From Pomphorhynchus laevis (Eukaryota > Acanthocephala > Palaeacanthocephala > Echinorhynchida > Pomphorhynchidae): a stretch of 64,000 nt of DNA. The notes under the pieces are model-generated. The model had not been told where the DNA came from. It did not search any database and saw nothing but the letters and a program-made list of their open reading frames with translations. Shown here piece after piece: positions 1 through 9,222 of the stretch (position 1 is the stretch's first letter; each line of letters opens with the position of its first letter). Position numbers and translations under genes: made by a program. Location of the stretch: NCBI GenBank assembly GCA_012934845.2, contig WNNJ02000819.1, positions 1 through 64,000 of the forward strand, given 5' to 3'.

Positions 1-990
1 ATCCGTATCCCCCAGGACATAACTCGATTTATCCATAAACACATTTACACCCAATTTACTCCGTACATAACCCCTCCTCATTCGTCTTTATCTCAAGGTC
101 TTTTAACCCTAGTTAAATGCTCGTAAAGATCATCCCTCCTTTTAAACTATTCCTGTCCAGCCCTGTCATGTTTACCTATATCACTTGGTAAGAACGGGAA
201 ACGTATCAGTATAGCCAATATCTATATTAGGCCAGGGGAAATTCACAAGAACCGTGAGCTCCTGGACCGTAGTTTAGGTAGTGGCTATGACATGTTACTT
301 GGTGAATTCAACGACAGAACTGGTCGTTGGTTTAATGCAGGCATTCGCAGAGCCATGAACGACTATCTTATTCATATACCAACGTCCACCACCTTTCATT
401 GTTCAACAACTAATTCTATCCTCGACATATTACTGCTTCATAAGATTGTTGAAACCCATCTGTACTGAGCAGTCGCGCCAACATCAGACCACCTCTCATG
501 ACCTTATTCGCTGGCGGAAAGAGGAAGATACGTTGCTTAGGAGGTTTCACTTTGATCTCATCAGAGTGGCCTTCTTTCAAACAGCTATCCAACTCTTCCC
601 TAGAATTTGTAATGAGAGTTTTACCGAATTTAATTCGTATCTATCATCACAATTTACCACGTTGCTTTCGACTACCTATAAAAGTTGCATATACAATCCC
701 ACTCCAACAAAACTCAAGATACTAGCTAAAATGCTACACCTCCCTAATATCTCTGTTTCCGAGAGACAGGTCCTCTCGAATGAATATTGGAGCACTAGAT
801 ACAGGTTCCAGTTGAGTAGAGATAAGGCGAGCATTTCTTACCTTAACTCATTTCAGTCTTTTTTCTGGAAGATATTTAAGAGGGAGAAGTTTGTCTGCTG
901 GAGGGAGAGAGCATTGGGTTGGATCGATAGCATAAGCCTTGACAAAGTTTTGGAGGAGTCACTATCCCTACATAATTATGGAGTAATTAT
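1..990 (+). mobile_element. LINE A copy 1: APE endonuclease and linker of ORF2
   Basis: Non-LTR retrotransposon ORF2 fragment that begins before the window. Around 205-450 a frame reads as an apurinic-type endonuclease: a NIYIRPG stretch, a LLGEFN motif (the GDFN metal-binding block, D changed to E), then TTNSILDILL (the S-x-LD-LL block). The frame shifts near 450. Positions 730-990 encode the endonuclease-to-RT linker (for example FWKIFKREKFVCW and LHNYG), which is closely matched at 24.45-24.7 kb. The reverse transcriptase is absent, so this is a 3'-truncated relic. The family looks like the I/Jockey/R1 group from its zinc-knuckle ORF1 elsewhere in the window. Confidence 0.8.
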
Positions 991-1354
991 GATATATATA
1001 TGATATAAAATAAGAGATTGAATAAAAAAGAGATTTCATCGAATTTGCTGTAACGAAGCAAATTAAATTGACCAAATAGTTGCTTCATTGGGTAACGTTT
1101 ACACAGAAAATCTAAAAATGAAAGTCGGCTAGTGTCGTCACGATTAATAAACACCAGCGAAGAGGATAATGTAAGATATACGTAAGTACTCTAAGTTAAA
1201 AGTTGGTTTAACATTATATTATAACTGTAAATTAAAATTTTCAATTGCGTTAATAAATATTTAATATACGAATAAATTTTTGATTCCATGAATAGATTTA
1301 TAAAGAGTTCAAAGATCTCTTGAAGATCCAAGACGGCGGTACTTCTTTTCTTGT
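991..1354. other. Non-coding AT-rich stretch with a dispersed AT-rich repeat
   Basis: No coding potential seen. Positions about 1236-1300 carry an AT-rich motif (GTTAATA...AATAGATTTAT) that recurs near 10.73-10.79 kb and 11.31-11.37 kb, next to the other fossil-bearing blocks. Confidence 0.5.
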
Positions 1355-2650
1355 TTATATATAGGCGCAGATAGAGAATTGGCTGCCACTAATGCTGCTA
1401 TGTGAGCATATGATCAGGTGCGCAAAGGTGACGAGGCATTCGACCAGATATTTTTTGTCGCTGCAATCTATGCCTGTCAAGTACAGATTAACAGGCGAAT
1501 CGGCTGGAGAAAAATCATTCCTCGGTCCGAACGGGCAATGGGTATATACAGAAAATGCCTATATGCACGGGGCCGAGAGGTTAGAACATGATCACTTGAA
1601 TGCACAGTTTGTCTTACGCGCGCTTACACTCACAGTCTCCACCAAAATCAAGAATAACTAAAAGGTTATTGTTGTTTATATATAGACGCAGATAGAGAAT
1701 TGGCTGCCACTAATGCTGCAATGTGAGCATATGATCAGATGTGCAAAGGTGACAAGGCATTCGACTAGATATTTTTTGCCGCTGCGATCTATGCAAGTGT
1801 CAAGTACGGATTAATAGGCGTATCGGTTCGAGAAAAATGACTCCTCGGTCGGACAGGCGATGGGTATATACTGAAAATGCCTATATGCCTGGATGAGAGA
1901 GGTTTGAACATGATCACTTGAATGCACAGTTTGTCTTACCCGTGCTTACTTTCACAGTCTCCATTAAAATCAAGAATAACTAGAAGGTTATGCTTGTTTA
2001 TATATAGGCGCAGGAGAGAATTTGCTGCCACTAATGCTGTAATGTGAGCATATGATCACGTGCGCCAAGGTGCCGAGGAATTCGACCAGATATTTTTTGA
2101 CGCTGCGATCTATGCAAGTGTCAGGTACGGATTAATTGGCGAATGTGCTAGAGAAAAATGACTCCTCAATACGGACGGGCGATGGGTATATACTGAAAAT
2201 GCCTATATGCCCGGGGGAGAGAGGTTTGAACATGATCACTTTTATGCACAGTTTGTCTTAGGTGAGGTTACACTCACTGTCTCCACCAAAATCAAGAATA
2301 ACTATAAGGTTATTCTTGTTTATATATAGGCGCAGATAGAGAATTGGCCGCAACTAATGCTGTAATGTGAGCATATGATCACGTGCGCAAAGGTGACGAG
2401 GCATTCGACCATATATTTTTCGCCGCTACGATCTATGCAAGTGTAAAGTACGGATTAATAGGCGAATCAACTCGAGAAAAAAGACTTTTCGGTCCGGACG
2501 GGCGATAAGAATAAATGTCATAATAGAATCATTTGGGCAAGAGAAATATAACTACTACCCTAACTCTGAAACAGGCGAGGCTGTTATCAATATGAAGATT
2601 GAAGCGAACTTAGATTTGAAAGTAAATAAATACACAAATATACTTATGTT
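1355..2650 (+). other. Toti-like virus capsid fossil in a tandem array
   Basis: About 3.6 direct copies of a 321-322 bp unit start near 1355, 1676, 1998 and 2320. Each encodes the same protein stretch (ADRELAATNAA ... FVLRALTLTVSTKIKNN). The same stretch occurs once at 4.9-5.1 kb, upstream of a toti-like polymerase, so these units are read as coat-protein segment copies of an endogenised dsRNA virus. The last unit is cut and runs into another capsid-like piece up to about 2640. It is broken in several places and is treated as a fossil. The family assignment rests on the linked RdRp motifs. Confidence 0.6.
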
Positions 2651-3216
2651 ATTGTTATTTCGTAGGTTGTTTACATAAAAATTTTAAAAGACATAATTTC
2701 GTCCATGTGATAAATTATGGTATACATCACATGAGGATTTGGTACGAATGTTGAGGACGCGGGTCTATTAATTGTAGTTTGTGGATTTTTGTTTAATTGC
2801 GGTGAACTGAAGTAAGCCTTTGGAATATGTAGCGACTTTGCATATTGCGAGTAGATTTTTTGTTCTATTTTTTGGTCTGATGAAGATATATAGAATACTA
2901 CCTGATGTTTATTACTCGTTATAGGAAACACATATTGATTTATTTATTAGTACAACATTGGGTGTCCTAGGGCATGTGTAACAAAAAATTATATTTTATA
3001 TATTTGTACACCTTAAAGTGTCCCTGTTAAACAGCATTTCTATTAAAAAGAATTTAGTGCCTGATGCATGGTTAAACTGTAATAGTCACTGCCATGCACA
3101 GAGCTTATGCTAAATTCCCTCCGATGATTCAGATTAAGGGTAGTTCTGTTTTTCAAGCTTTAAACACTGTTTAAGCCTGTGTTTAGGTGCTACGGATGAT
3201 TATTGAAGTCACGATA

Positions 3217-3240
3217 CTGATGAGCTCTGAAGAGCAAACG
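3217..3240 (+). ncRNA. Degenerate hammerhead ribozyme core (443-bp family, unit 1)
   Basis: CTGATGA at 3217-3223 is followed by a perfect 4-bp stem II (GCTC/GAGC, loop TGAA). The next bases are AAAC instead of GAAAC, so G12 of the catalytic core appears lost. Probably inactive. Confidence 0.45.
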
Positions 3241-3654
3241 CGTCTACCCCTGTAAAAGTTTGTCGTCACAGTAGCGACTTTGAATATTGCGAGAATAATT
3301 CGATTCTATTTCTTAGTCGGATGAGAATATATAGAATGCTGCATGGTATTTATGCCTCCTTGTGAAGGAAACAGTGATTTATAAATGAGTACAACATTGG
3401 GTGTCCCCGGACATGTGTAACAACAAATTATATTTTATATATTTGTACACTTAAAAGTTTCCCTGTAAAACAGCATTTCTATTAAAAGGAATTTAGCGCC
3501 TGATGCATGATTAAACTGCAATACGCACTGTCATTCACAATGATCGTGCTAAATTCTCTATGATGATTAAGAATAAAATGTATTTCTGATTTTAGAGCTT
3601 TAAGCACATTTAAGCGTGTTAAGGTGCCTATGGATGATTATTGAAGTCACAATA

Positions 3655-3680
3655 CTGATGAGCTTAATTATAACGAAATG
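3655..3680 (+). ncRNA. Hammerhead ribozyme-like core (443-bp family, unit 2)
   Basis: CTGATGA at 3655-3661 and CGAAA at 3674-3678 flank a short stem II (GCT/AAC with one mismatch, 7-nt loop). Both conserved core blocks are intact. The flanking stems I and III are not well defined by eye. Confidence 0.5.
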
Positions 3681-3794
3681 CGTATACCGTTGTTGAAGTT
3701 TGTCGTTACACATATGATGACAGGGTGGCTTGGTTTTTATGTCTACACCGTCTTTTCTACTTACTGAATGATGCCAAACCAGTGCTAACCGCAA

Positions 3795-4008
3795 TTGGTG
3801 TTAGATATTGGTGTAGACGATAACCAACTACCTGCTAAGGTGCAAAGAATTTTAACTACTATATCTAATCACATACTCATATTGAGAGCGGAAAGAAATA
3901 GTGTTACAGGGTTATCCATCATTCGATTAATAGTAAATGGTATGCCACGATGTACCAAAATCGAAATAAATATATACCAATCAAAATAAAGACGATAAGG
4001 TAAGTGCT
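3795..4008 (+). other. Unassigned stretch
   Basis: A 64-codon frame fills this stretch but shows no recognisable motif. It lies between the hammerhead repeat and a LINE A ORF1 relic and is probably chance. Confidence 0.3.
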
Positions 4009-4345
4009 TTGTTGCCAAATTTTGCTAATGACTCTGGGATACTTCCCCCTATACCTAAACTACACAATTTGGCCCTACTAATGTTCACTAAGCATCTTGA
4101 GAGGCATAAATTATTTAACTACTTTTTAAGAGACTTCGTTAAATTGTACTATAACAGAGTGATCTTCAACTCCGTACGTATGTACGAGACTAATATAAAG
4201 ATATCGTTTATTAACGCAAATATTATGAGTGAATACGAGTTATACTTTGCAAAGAACCTAAGTCATTCGGGTTCATTACAATAAGAGCCTATTCAGGCGA
4301 CTCTCATATATATATTTTTCCTGCCTCAGCTGGAGGATGAGGACC
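4009..4345 (+). mobile_element. LINE A ORF1 fragment
   Basis: About 110 codons match the N-terminal half of the LINE A ORF1 frames at 20.3-20.9 kb (minus) and 21.1-21.7 kb (plus). Shared blocks are GILPPIPK, the ERHKLFNYFLRDF-type block, NRVIFNSVR, KISF, and a following PQLEDED stretch. The C-terminal zinc knuckles are missing. The strand agrees with LINE A copy 1. Confidence 0.7.
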
Positions 4346-4439
4346 TAAGTTGAGTCCAAGAGATTGAACTTAACAAAATCGATCATCCGCCTATGACGAC
4401 CTGCAGAATCGAAACTTAGGAAGGTTGGGTAATCTTTGT

Positions 4440-5431
4440 AGCTGTTTTTTACAATGCCACAAGTTTAGTACGTTCCCCTTCAATTGGGTCAATACATGGC
4501 GACATCACTAATGCAAAGTTTCTCAATTATGAGGACTATGACGCGGATTTTCACCGCAATCTCGCTGACCTGAAGAGAGCTAAGATCAATGAAAAGCAAA
4601 TTTAAGAGTTCAGGGACTACGCACACATCCTGACCCCTGAGGAGCTAGATGATCTACAGATGAAAGTCTACAGAGGATGGGGAAGTGAAAGACCAGCATC
4701 TATCAGAGGTATAGGCCCGAGGCTTGGACTGCTCCCCTCTAATGTCTCACATGTAATATGAAACGATCTAGTGTTAATGACTACAACAATTTACCCAAAA
4801 AGCTTGAAAAGAATATGTCACTCAACATTGATATACCACTCGTAAAAGGTAAAGCAATAATAGGGATTCAAGCAGGGATAGACATCTCTGTGGTTTGTGA
4901 GTTAGTCTGTCTTATTCTCAAGGGGGCCGACAGAGAGCTAACAGCAACAAACGCAGCTGTGTGCATTCGACCAGATCATACAAAAGGAATGGGCGTATAC
5001 GGAAAACGCGTATATGCTTGGGACAGAAAGACGCGAATCTGACCAGTTGAATGCACAATACATTCTTCGTGCTCTTACCTTAACAGTCGCTACAAAGATA
5101 AAATAATAGAGCACAAACAATAACAGCTGCACAGCGGGAAACAGCGGGTATGTAAATAATATCTTTGGCAGTTATGGCATGGACATAGCAAACGCCGGCT
5201 TACGGAACGCGCTTCATGCCGCTGGACACATAGCCGGTACAATACGTATATGAGGCCATAGAATAAAGTTTGAAAGAATTAAATAATTAGCATGCATTTT
5301 AATAGCATTGGATGATAGTACTGATGAATCTGATACCGCACAGTTGGCTATATTTATTCGAGGTGTGGATTCCAACTTTAATATAAAAGAAAGTTGTTAG
5401 CACTTGCACCTTTAAAGAGAACTACTACCGG

Positions 5432-5517
<86 letters not shown>

Positions 5518-7230
5518 AAACAGTTTTACCTATTTCAACGTAAAATAGTTTACTTACTGGTTTAATCATAGCAGCTGTAGATCTGCCACCTGTGAGAACG
5601 ATGTTAAGTATTTTTAAAGATAGAAAGTGATGCTGTATGAATAACCAATTTATGTTAGCCAAATTGAAAATATGTAGTAATTGTGTACGAAGAACACACA
5701 CTGCTCCTGGCGTAAATTTTTGCGATGTTAATCATATTACATCATGCTCTTACAGGTATATGTGCTCGTCTCGCCAATTATCAACGAGCAATTGGATGAA
5801 AGAAAAACAGAATCGTCAAGAAGAAATATGCCTAAAGAAAGTATGTAAGTACGATTTTGAGCAGGCTGCTTTTAACAATGTCAGCTCTAGTGTTCAATAC
5901 ATTATTAAAACAGCGCGTTTGCCTACTTCATGTCTAGAATATGTCATGAAGAGGCAGCGCAATATATCTTCTGACATCACGGGTGGTTTAAAGACAATGA
6001 TTAGCGGCAAGTATATAACGACAGGAAAAAGAGTGTTTTTTGAGAACTTACCCACGGAAGATGTACTCAAATGGATAGATTCGGAACCGAAAATAATTGC
6101 ATCAGCAATCGAGAAATTGGAGCTGAGTAAATGCCGTGCCATATATGGAACACAGCCTATATAAATTTTTTTATAATGAACTATGTGCTAGAACCACTAG
6201 AGTGAGCTATGGAATGTATTCTTGGTATTCAGCATACCAATGCTGTTCCGGAGTCGACGAGGAAAATGTACAGCCGTATGCAAGCTATAAATAACGATAC
6301 TCCATACGGTCTTATGCTTGATTATGCAGATTTTAACATATAGCATACTCTCCGTATTCAGTCACATGTGTTTGAGGAGATTGTCAGATGGACTATGCAT
6401 AGGTCTTGCTATCAGATTATATAAGAGCAGCTGGCTGGTGTGCACAAGCTATGCTTAATTCACATACTTACTACCCAGATAGTAAAGAATTGATTAGAGT
6501 CAAACAAGGCATATTTTCCGATTGCGCGAAACAGCGTTCATTAATACAATATTAAACAATAGCTATGTTGCTGCTGCTCGTGAAGTGATGGAACTTACTT
6601 TTCCTACTATTATGTGCCAAACAAACACTTATCACTAAGGAGATGACGTGTGGATAAGTAGTAGCAGCTGGGAGACTAATGTAATCTTGTACCACATATT
6701 ATGTGCTGCCAATTTAAGATTTGAAGTTTCTAAACATGGATGTATCTGATGACTTTATCAAGATCCTAGATGAAAACATGAGTAGTCTGATTGATGTAAT
6801 GCGCAGATTTAGATCTGGTAAAACAGTTCGTGCAGGCAGACGTCAGATTGACGCACTGTGCAAGAATTATATAACTAACTCTGAAATCTTAGGCAACTAT
6901 AGCTTAATGTGCGCTCCTGTACCTAGTGTTCAGAAATTATTTGTCGAGAGATCTGCAGCCACAAGTTTTAAACAATTATGTGTTGAAATGGAAGAAGATA
7001 AAGAGCTACACAGTAATGAGTATTATACTTTAAATGAGTGTGAAGCGATAGATGCCTATGAGACAGGTGAAACTGCAATTGCTTATGAATACTTGACGAT
7101 TGAAGATAGATATACTAACAGCTGGAGGCTAATAAATGCGGATAATGACGTGATCTTGATTAAGATAAGTGAGCAAACGTACGTGGTGACGTTGTCTAAG
7201 GGGTTAATGTATATAACTATGTCATAACTA
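4440..7230 (+). other. Toti-like dsRNA virus fossil: capsid then RdRp region
   Basis: The left part (about 4440-5260) is capsid-like. It contains the ADREL.ATNAA...ALTLTVATKIK stretch that is tandemly repeated at 1.36-2.65 kb. The right part (about 5640-7230) is polymerase-like: a LDYADFN block resembling palm motif A near 6320, a NTILNNSYVAA-like block near 6545, and a GDDVW motif near 6640. That order and wording fit Totiviridae-type RdRps. A long (TA)n tract sits in the middle. The copy is broken by several changes and is old. The 168-residue frame at 6721-7227 is its C-terminal part. Exact ends are uncertain. Confidence 0.65.
5435..5514. repeat. (TA)n microsatellite, 80 bp
   Basis: Uninterrupted alternating A/T between two parts of the viral fossil. 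Predicted reading frames of repeating I-Y across it are artefacts. Confidence 0.97.
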
Positions 7231-7354
7231 CATGCATGAGTCGCGTATATCAGGACAAAAACTCATGCAGCCTACATTTATGCTCTTAATTAAAATATTG
7301 TATTTAGTGTATCTGTTATTATCTATATCTCTAAAAAACTTGCATGGGACTGCA

Positions 7355-7560
7355 TCACTATTGAGCAGTCTGTGGACCACCTTTGTGTGTTGGAAGGATA
7401 GGGCATTTGGTTAGAACGGTAAGATAGGCCTTGAAAACATTTTGGAGTCACTAGCCCTTCATAACTATGGAGCCACTAAATCACCTCAACCAATACCGAC
7501 CTGGGGTGACTTCAGGAGTAGGGACTTATCTGTAACAGATATCCTTAATTCCTCGGGTCC
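7355..7560 (+). mobile_element. LINE A linker fragment
   Basis: Short piece of the ORF2 linker with TFVCWKDRAFG, ALHNYG and TWGDFRSRDL, all shared with the copies at 0.9 kb, 19.6 kb (minus) and 24.6-24.8 kb. It abuts the toti-like fossil on the left and a hammerhead repeat on the right. Confidence 0.75.
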
Positions 7561-7740
7561 TATGTTAAGGTGCCTATGAATGATTATTGAAGTCACAATA
7601 ATGATGAGCTCAATTATAGCGAAATGCGTATACCGTTGTTGAAGTTTGTCGTTACACATAGAATGACTGGGTGGCTTGGTTTTTATGTCTACACCGTCTT
7701 TTCTACTTACTGAATGATGCCGATCCAGTGCTAACCGCAA
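7561..7740 (+). repeat. Partial copy of the 443-bp hammerhead repeat
   Basis: About 180 bp nearly identical to 3620-3794. The stem II region is perfect (GCT/AGC, loop CAATTAT, at 7608-7620) and is followed by GAAA. The first core base C3 is changed to A (ATGATGA at 7601), so the ribozyme is probably dead. Confidence 0.65.
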
Positions 7741-7878
7741 TTGGTGAAAAATGTTTGGAATGTTTAAATATTAATGTAACTAGTTTGTTAAAAAATTTCT
7801 AGCTCCACGGGTATGTTTTGACATACTCGTGCCATCTGACGGTCCTACTCTGCATTAAGTTGTCGGAGGTACCAAGCA

Positions 7879-7920
7879 CTGATGAGTCAAAATAATGACG
7901 AAACGGTACAAATTATCGTT
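7879..7920 (+). ncRNA. Hammerhead ribozyme (303-bp family, unit 1)
   Basis: The catalytic core is complete: CTGATGA at 7879-7885, stem II GTC/GAC with an 8-nt loop, and GAAA at 7900-7903. A 6-bp stem III can form downstream (ACGGTA with TATCGT, loop CAAAT) and would place the cleavage triplet GUU at 7918-7920. An alternative type III fold would use the GGTC at about 7850-7854 and the hairpin that follows it. Stem I is weak in either reading, so activity in monomer form is uncertain. Confidence 0.7.
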
Positions 7921-8181
7921 TTGTCGATTCTATCTTTGCTGCCATATAAATATACAAAAACATTTCCGAAGGAAACCTTCATTTTTTCGTAAAATATAAT
8001 AAAGTTGGCAGACAAATAGAATGCACAGCCATTAGACAGTGCTCTTGGCTAATGATACTTTTGGTAAAGCACGCCATAAATACCTAGTTTGCCAGATATT
8101 CTCTAGCTCTATGCATCTTTTTGACATACTAGTGACGTCTGCCGGTCCTGTTTTTCCTCCAGTAGTGAGAGGTACCTGAAA

Positions 8182-8223
8182 CTGATGAGTCAAAATAATG
8201 ACGAAACGGTACTAGTTATCGTT
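8182..8223 (+). ncRNA. Hammerhead ribozyme (303-bp family, unit 2)
   Basis: Same complete core as unit 1: CTGATGA at 8182-8188, stem II GTC/GAC, GAAA at 8203-8206, and stem III ACGGTA/TATCGT with loop CTAGT. Upstream TGCCGGTC (about 8140-8147) could serve as a type III 5' arm with one bulged G. Confidence 0.7.
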
Positions 8224-8434
8224 TTCTCGATTATTTGTGGCTTCCTCATCGATATACAAACAGAATTTCTCACGAAAATCTCTCATTTTATCGTAAAATA
8301 TAAAGTTGGCAGATAAATAGAGAGAATGCGATGGCAAAAGCAAGTGCTCATAGCTAATGATCCTTTTGGTGAAGCATGTAACAAATACCTAGGTTGCAAA
8401 AAACTTTCTGCCATGCTCTGATCCGAAGACAATA

Positions 8435-9222
8435 TTGCAAAGCGAGTCTATTCAAGAAGAAAGTAAATCTTTGGAGGATAGCTTATTTTTAACCAATTGC
8501 TTACTACATAGAAGGATCTTGATGATGAGACCCAATACAGAAATCCAAAAGAGTCTTAGCTGGATCGTCCACCCAGCTCACTTTGGTTGGGGGCCTGTTT
8601 TTAGATCTACTCATAATGGATCTTTATTAAGGGCATTCGGTATGTATGAATCTGCTCATATCCTAATGACGAACAAAAGTATTATAGGATTCGAAGCAGA
8701 GATTTTTGAAGGAATGTACCAAGTGTATTTTTTAGACCTGTGTACGGGGGAGACGTCTGTTTTTTTTGAGGACCTATTAGAAAGGACTCCCAGTGAGTCA
8801 ATGGACATGTGTACTATCAATGGGATCACCTTCATCAAATCGAGGCCCCAAATACAAATCCCTCCTTCTCTGATACTCTTAGCAAATCTCCCCTTAGCGA
8901 GGAACATTCCTCATGAAGAGTTAGACCATCCTTTGGAGGATATCAATGAATTAGATTGGACTGAAAACCCTAAGATTTCGTTCGAAGAATTGGCAACGCC
9001 TCCTTTTTCAAGAAAATGAAGGATTTCTTTAAAACCAAAAAAGACATTCTTATATTAACCTTTTTGTTGCTATTCCTTTTGTTGTCTTCAATATATTGTT
9101 TTGTTAAATTTTTACCAAAAGCAATTTTTACTCTGTTGATTTCCAGTTTTTCTAGAAGAAATACTTTAAGAGATAGAAACGATTTAATAGACCCTAGACT
9201 ATTGAGTCTATGGGAACCATAA
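8435..9222 (+). other. Viral membrane-glycoprotein-like fossil (C-terminal part)
   Basis: Two adjacent open frames. The first (about 194 codons) is acidic towards its end. The second (about 68 codons) has a strongly hydrophobic run typical of a transmembrane anchor, then a basic tail rich in S and R. An ectodomain end plus anchor plus short tail resembles envelope glycoproteins of negative-strand RNA viruses or of env-bearing retroelements. No family could be named from memory. Treated as a fossil. Confidence 0.4.

Larger units (their letters stand above)
2829..3794 (+). repeat. Tandem repeat, about 443-bp unit, with hammerhead-like cores
   Basis: Two head-to-tail copies begin with TAGCGACTTTG at 2829 and 3272. 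They share blocks such as GTACAACATTGGGTGTCC and ACAGCATTTCTATTAAAA. Each ends with a segment holding a CTGATGA core (3217 and 3655). The closing ~180 bp (3615-3794) recurs at 7561-7740. Small tandem units with hammerhead motifs are the hallmark of metazoan retrozymes. The open frames predicted inside are not convincing genes. Confidence 0.65.
7795..8400 (+). repeat. Tandem repeat, about 303-bp unit, with intact hammerhead cores
   Basis: Two head-to-tail copies start near 7799 and 8102 (CTAGCTC...TTTTGACATACT). Each contains an identical stretch from CTGATGA through CGAAACGGTAC, with core starts at 7879 and 8182. Shared 3' blocks include CGTAAAATATA, AAAGTTGGCAGA and TAGCTAATGAT. A relative with a 298-bp spacing lies at 57.56-57.93 kb. 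Unit length, tandem state and ribozyme content match animal retrozymes. Confidence 0.75.

Noticed and set aside
3600-3794. Conserved protein shared by the minus frames at 3.6-3.8 and 7.5-7.7 kb
   Set aside because: The similarity is that of the underlying hammerhead repeat DNA. The frames have no start context or coding signal.
5378-5701. 107-codon minus frame rich in I-Y repeats
   Set aside because: It is the translation of the (TA)n microsatellite.
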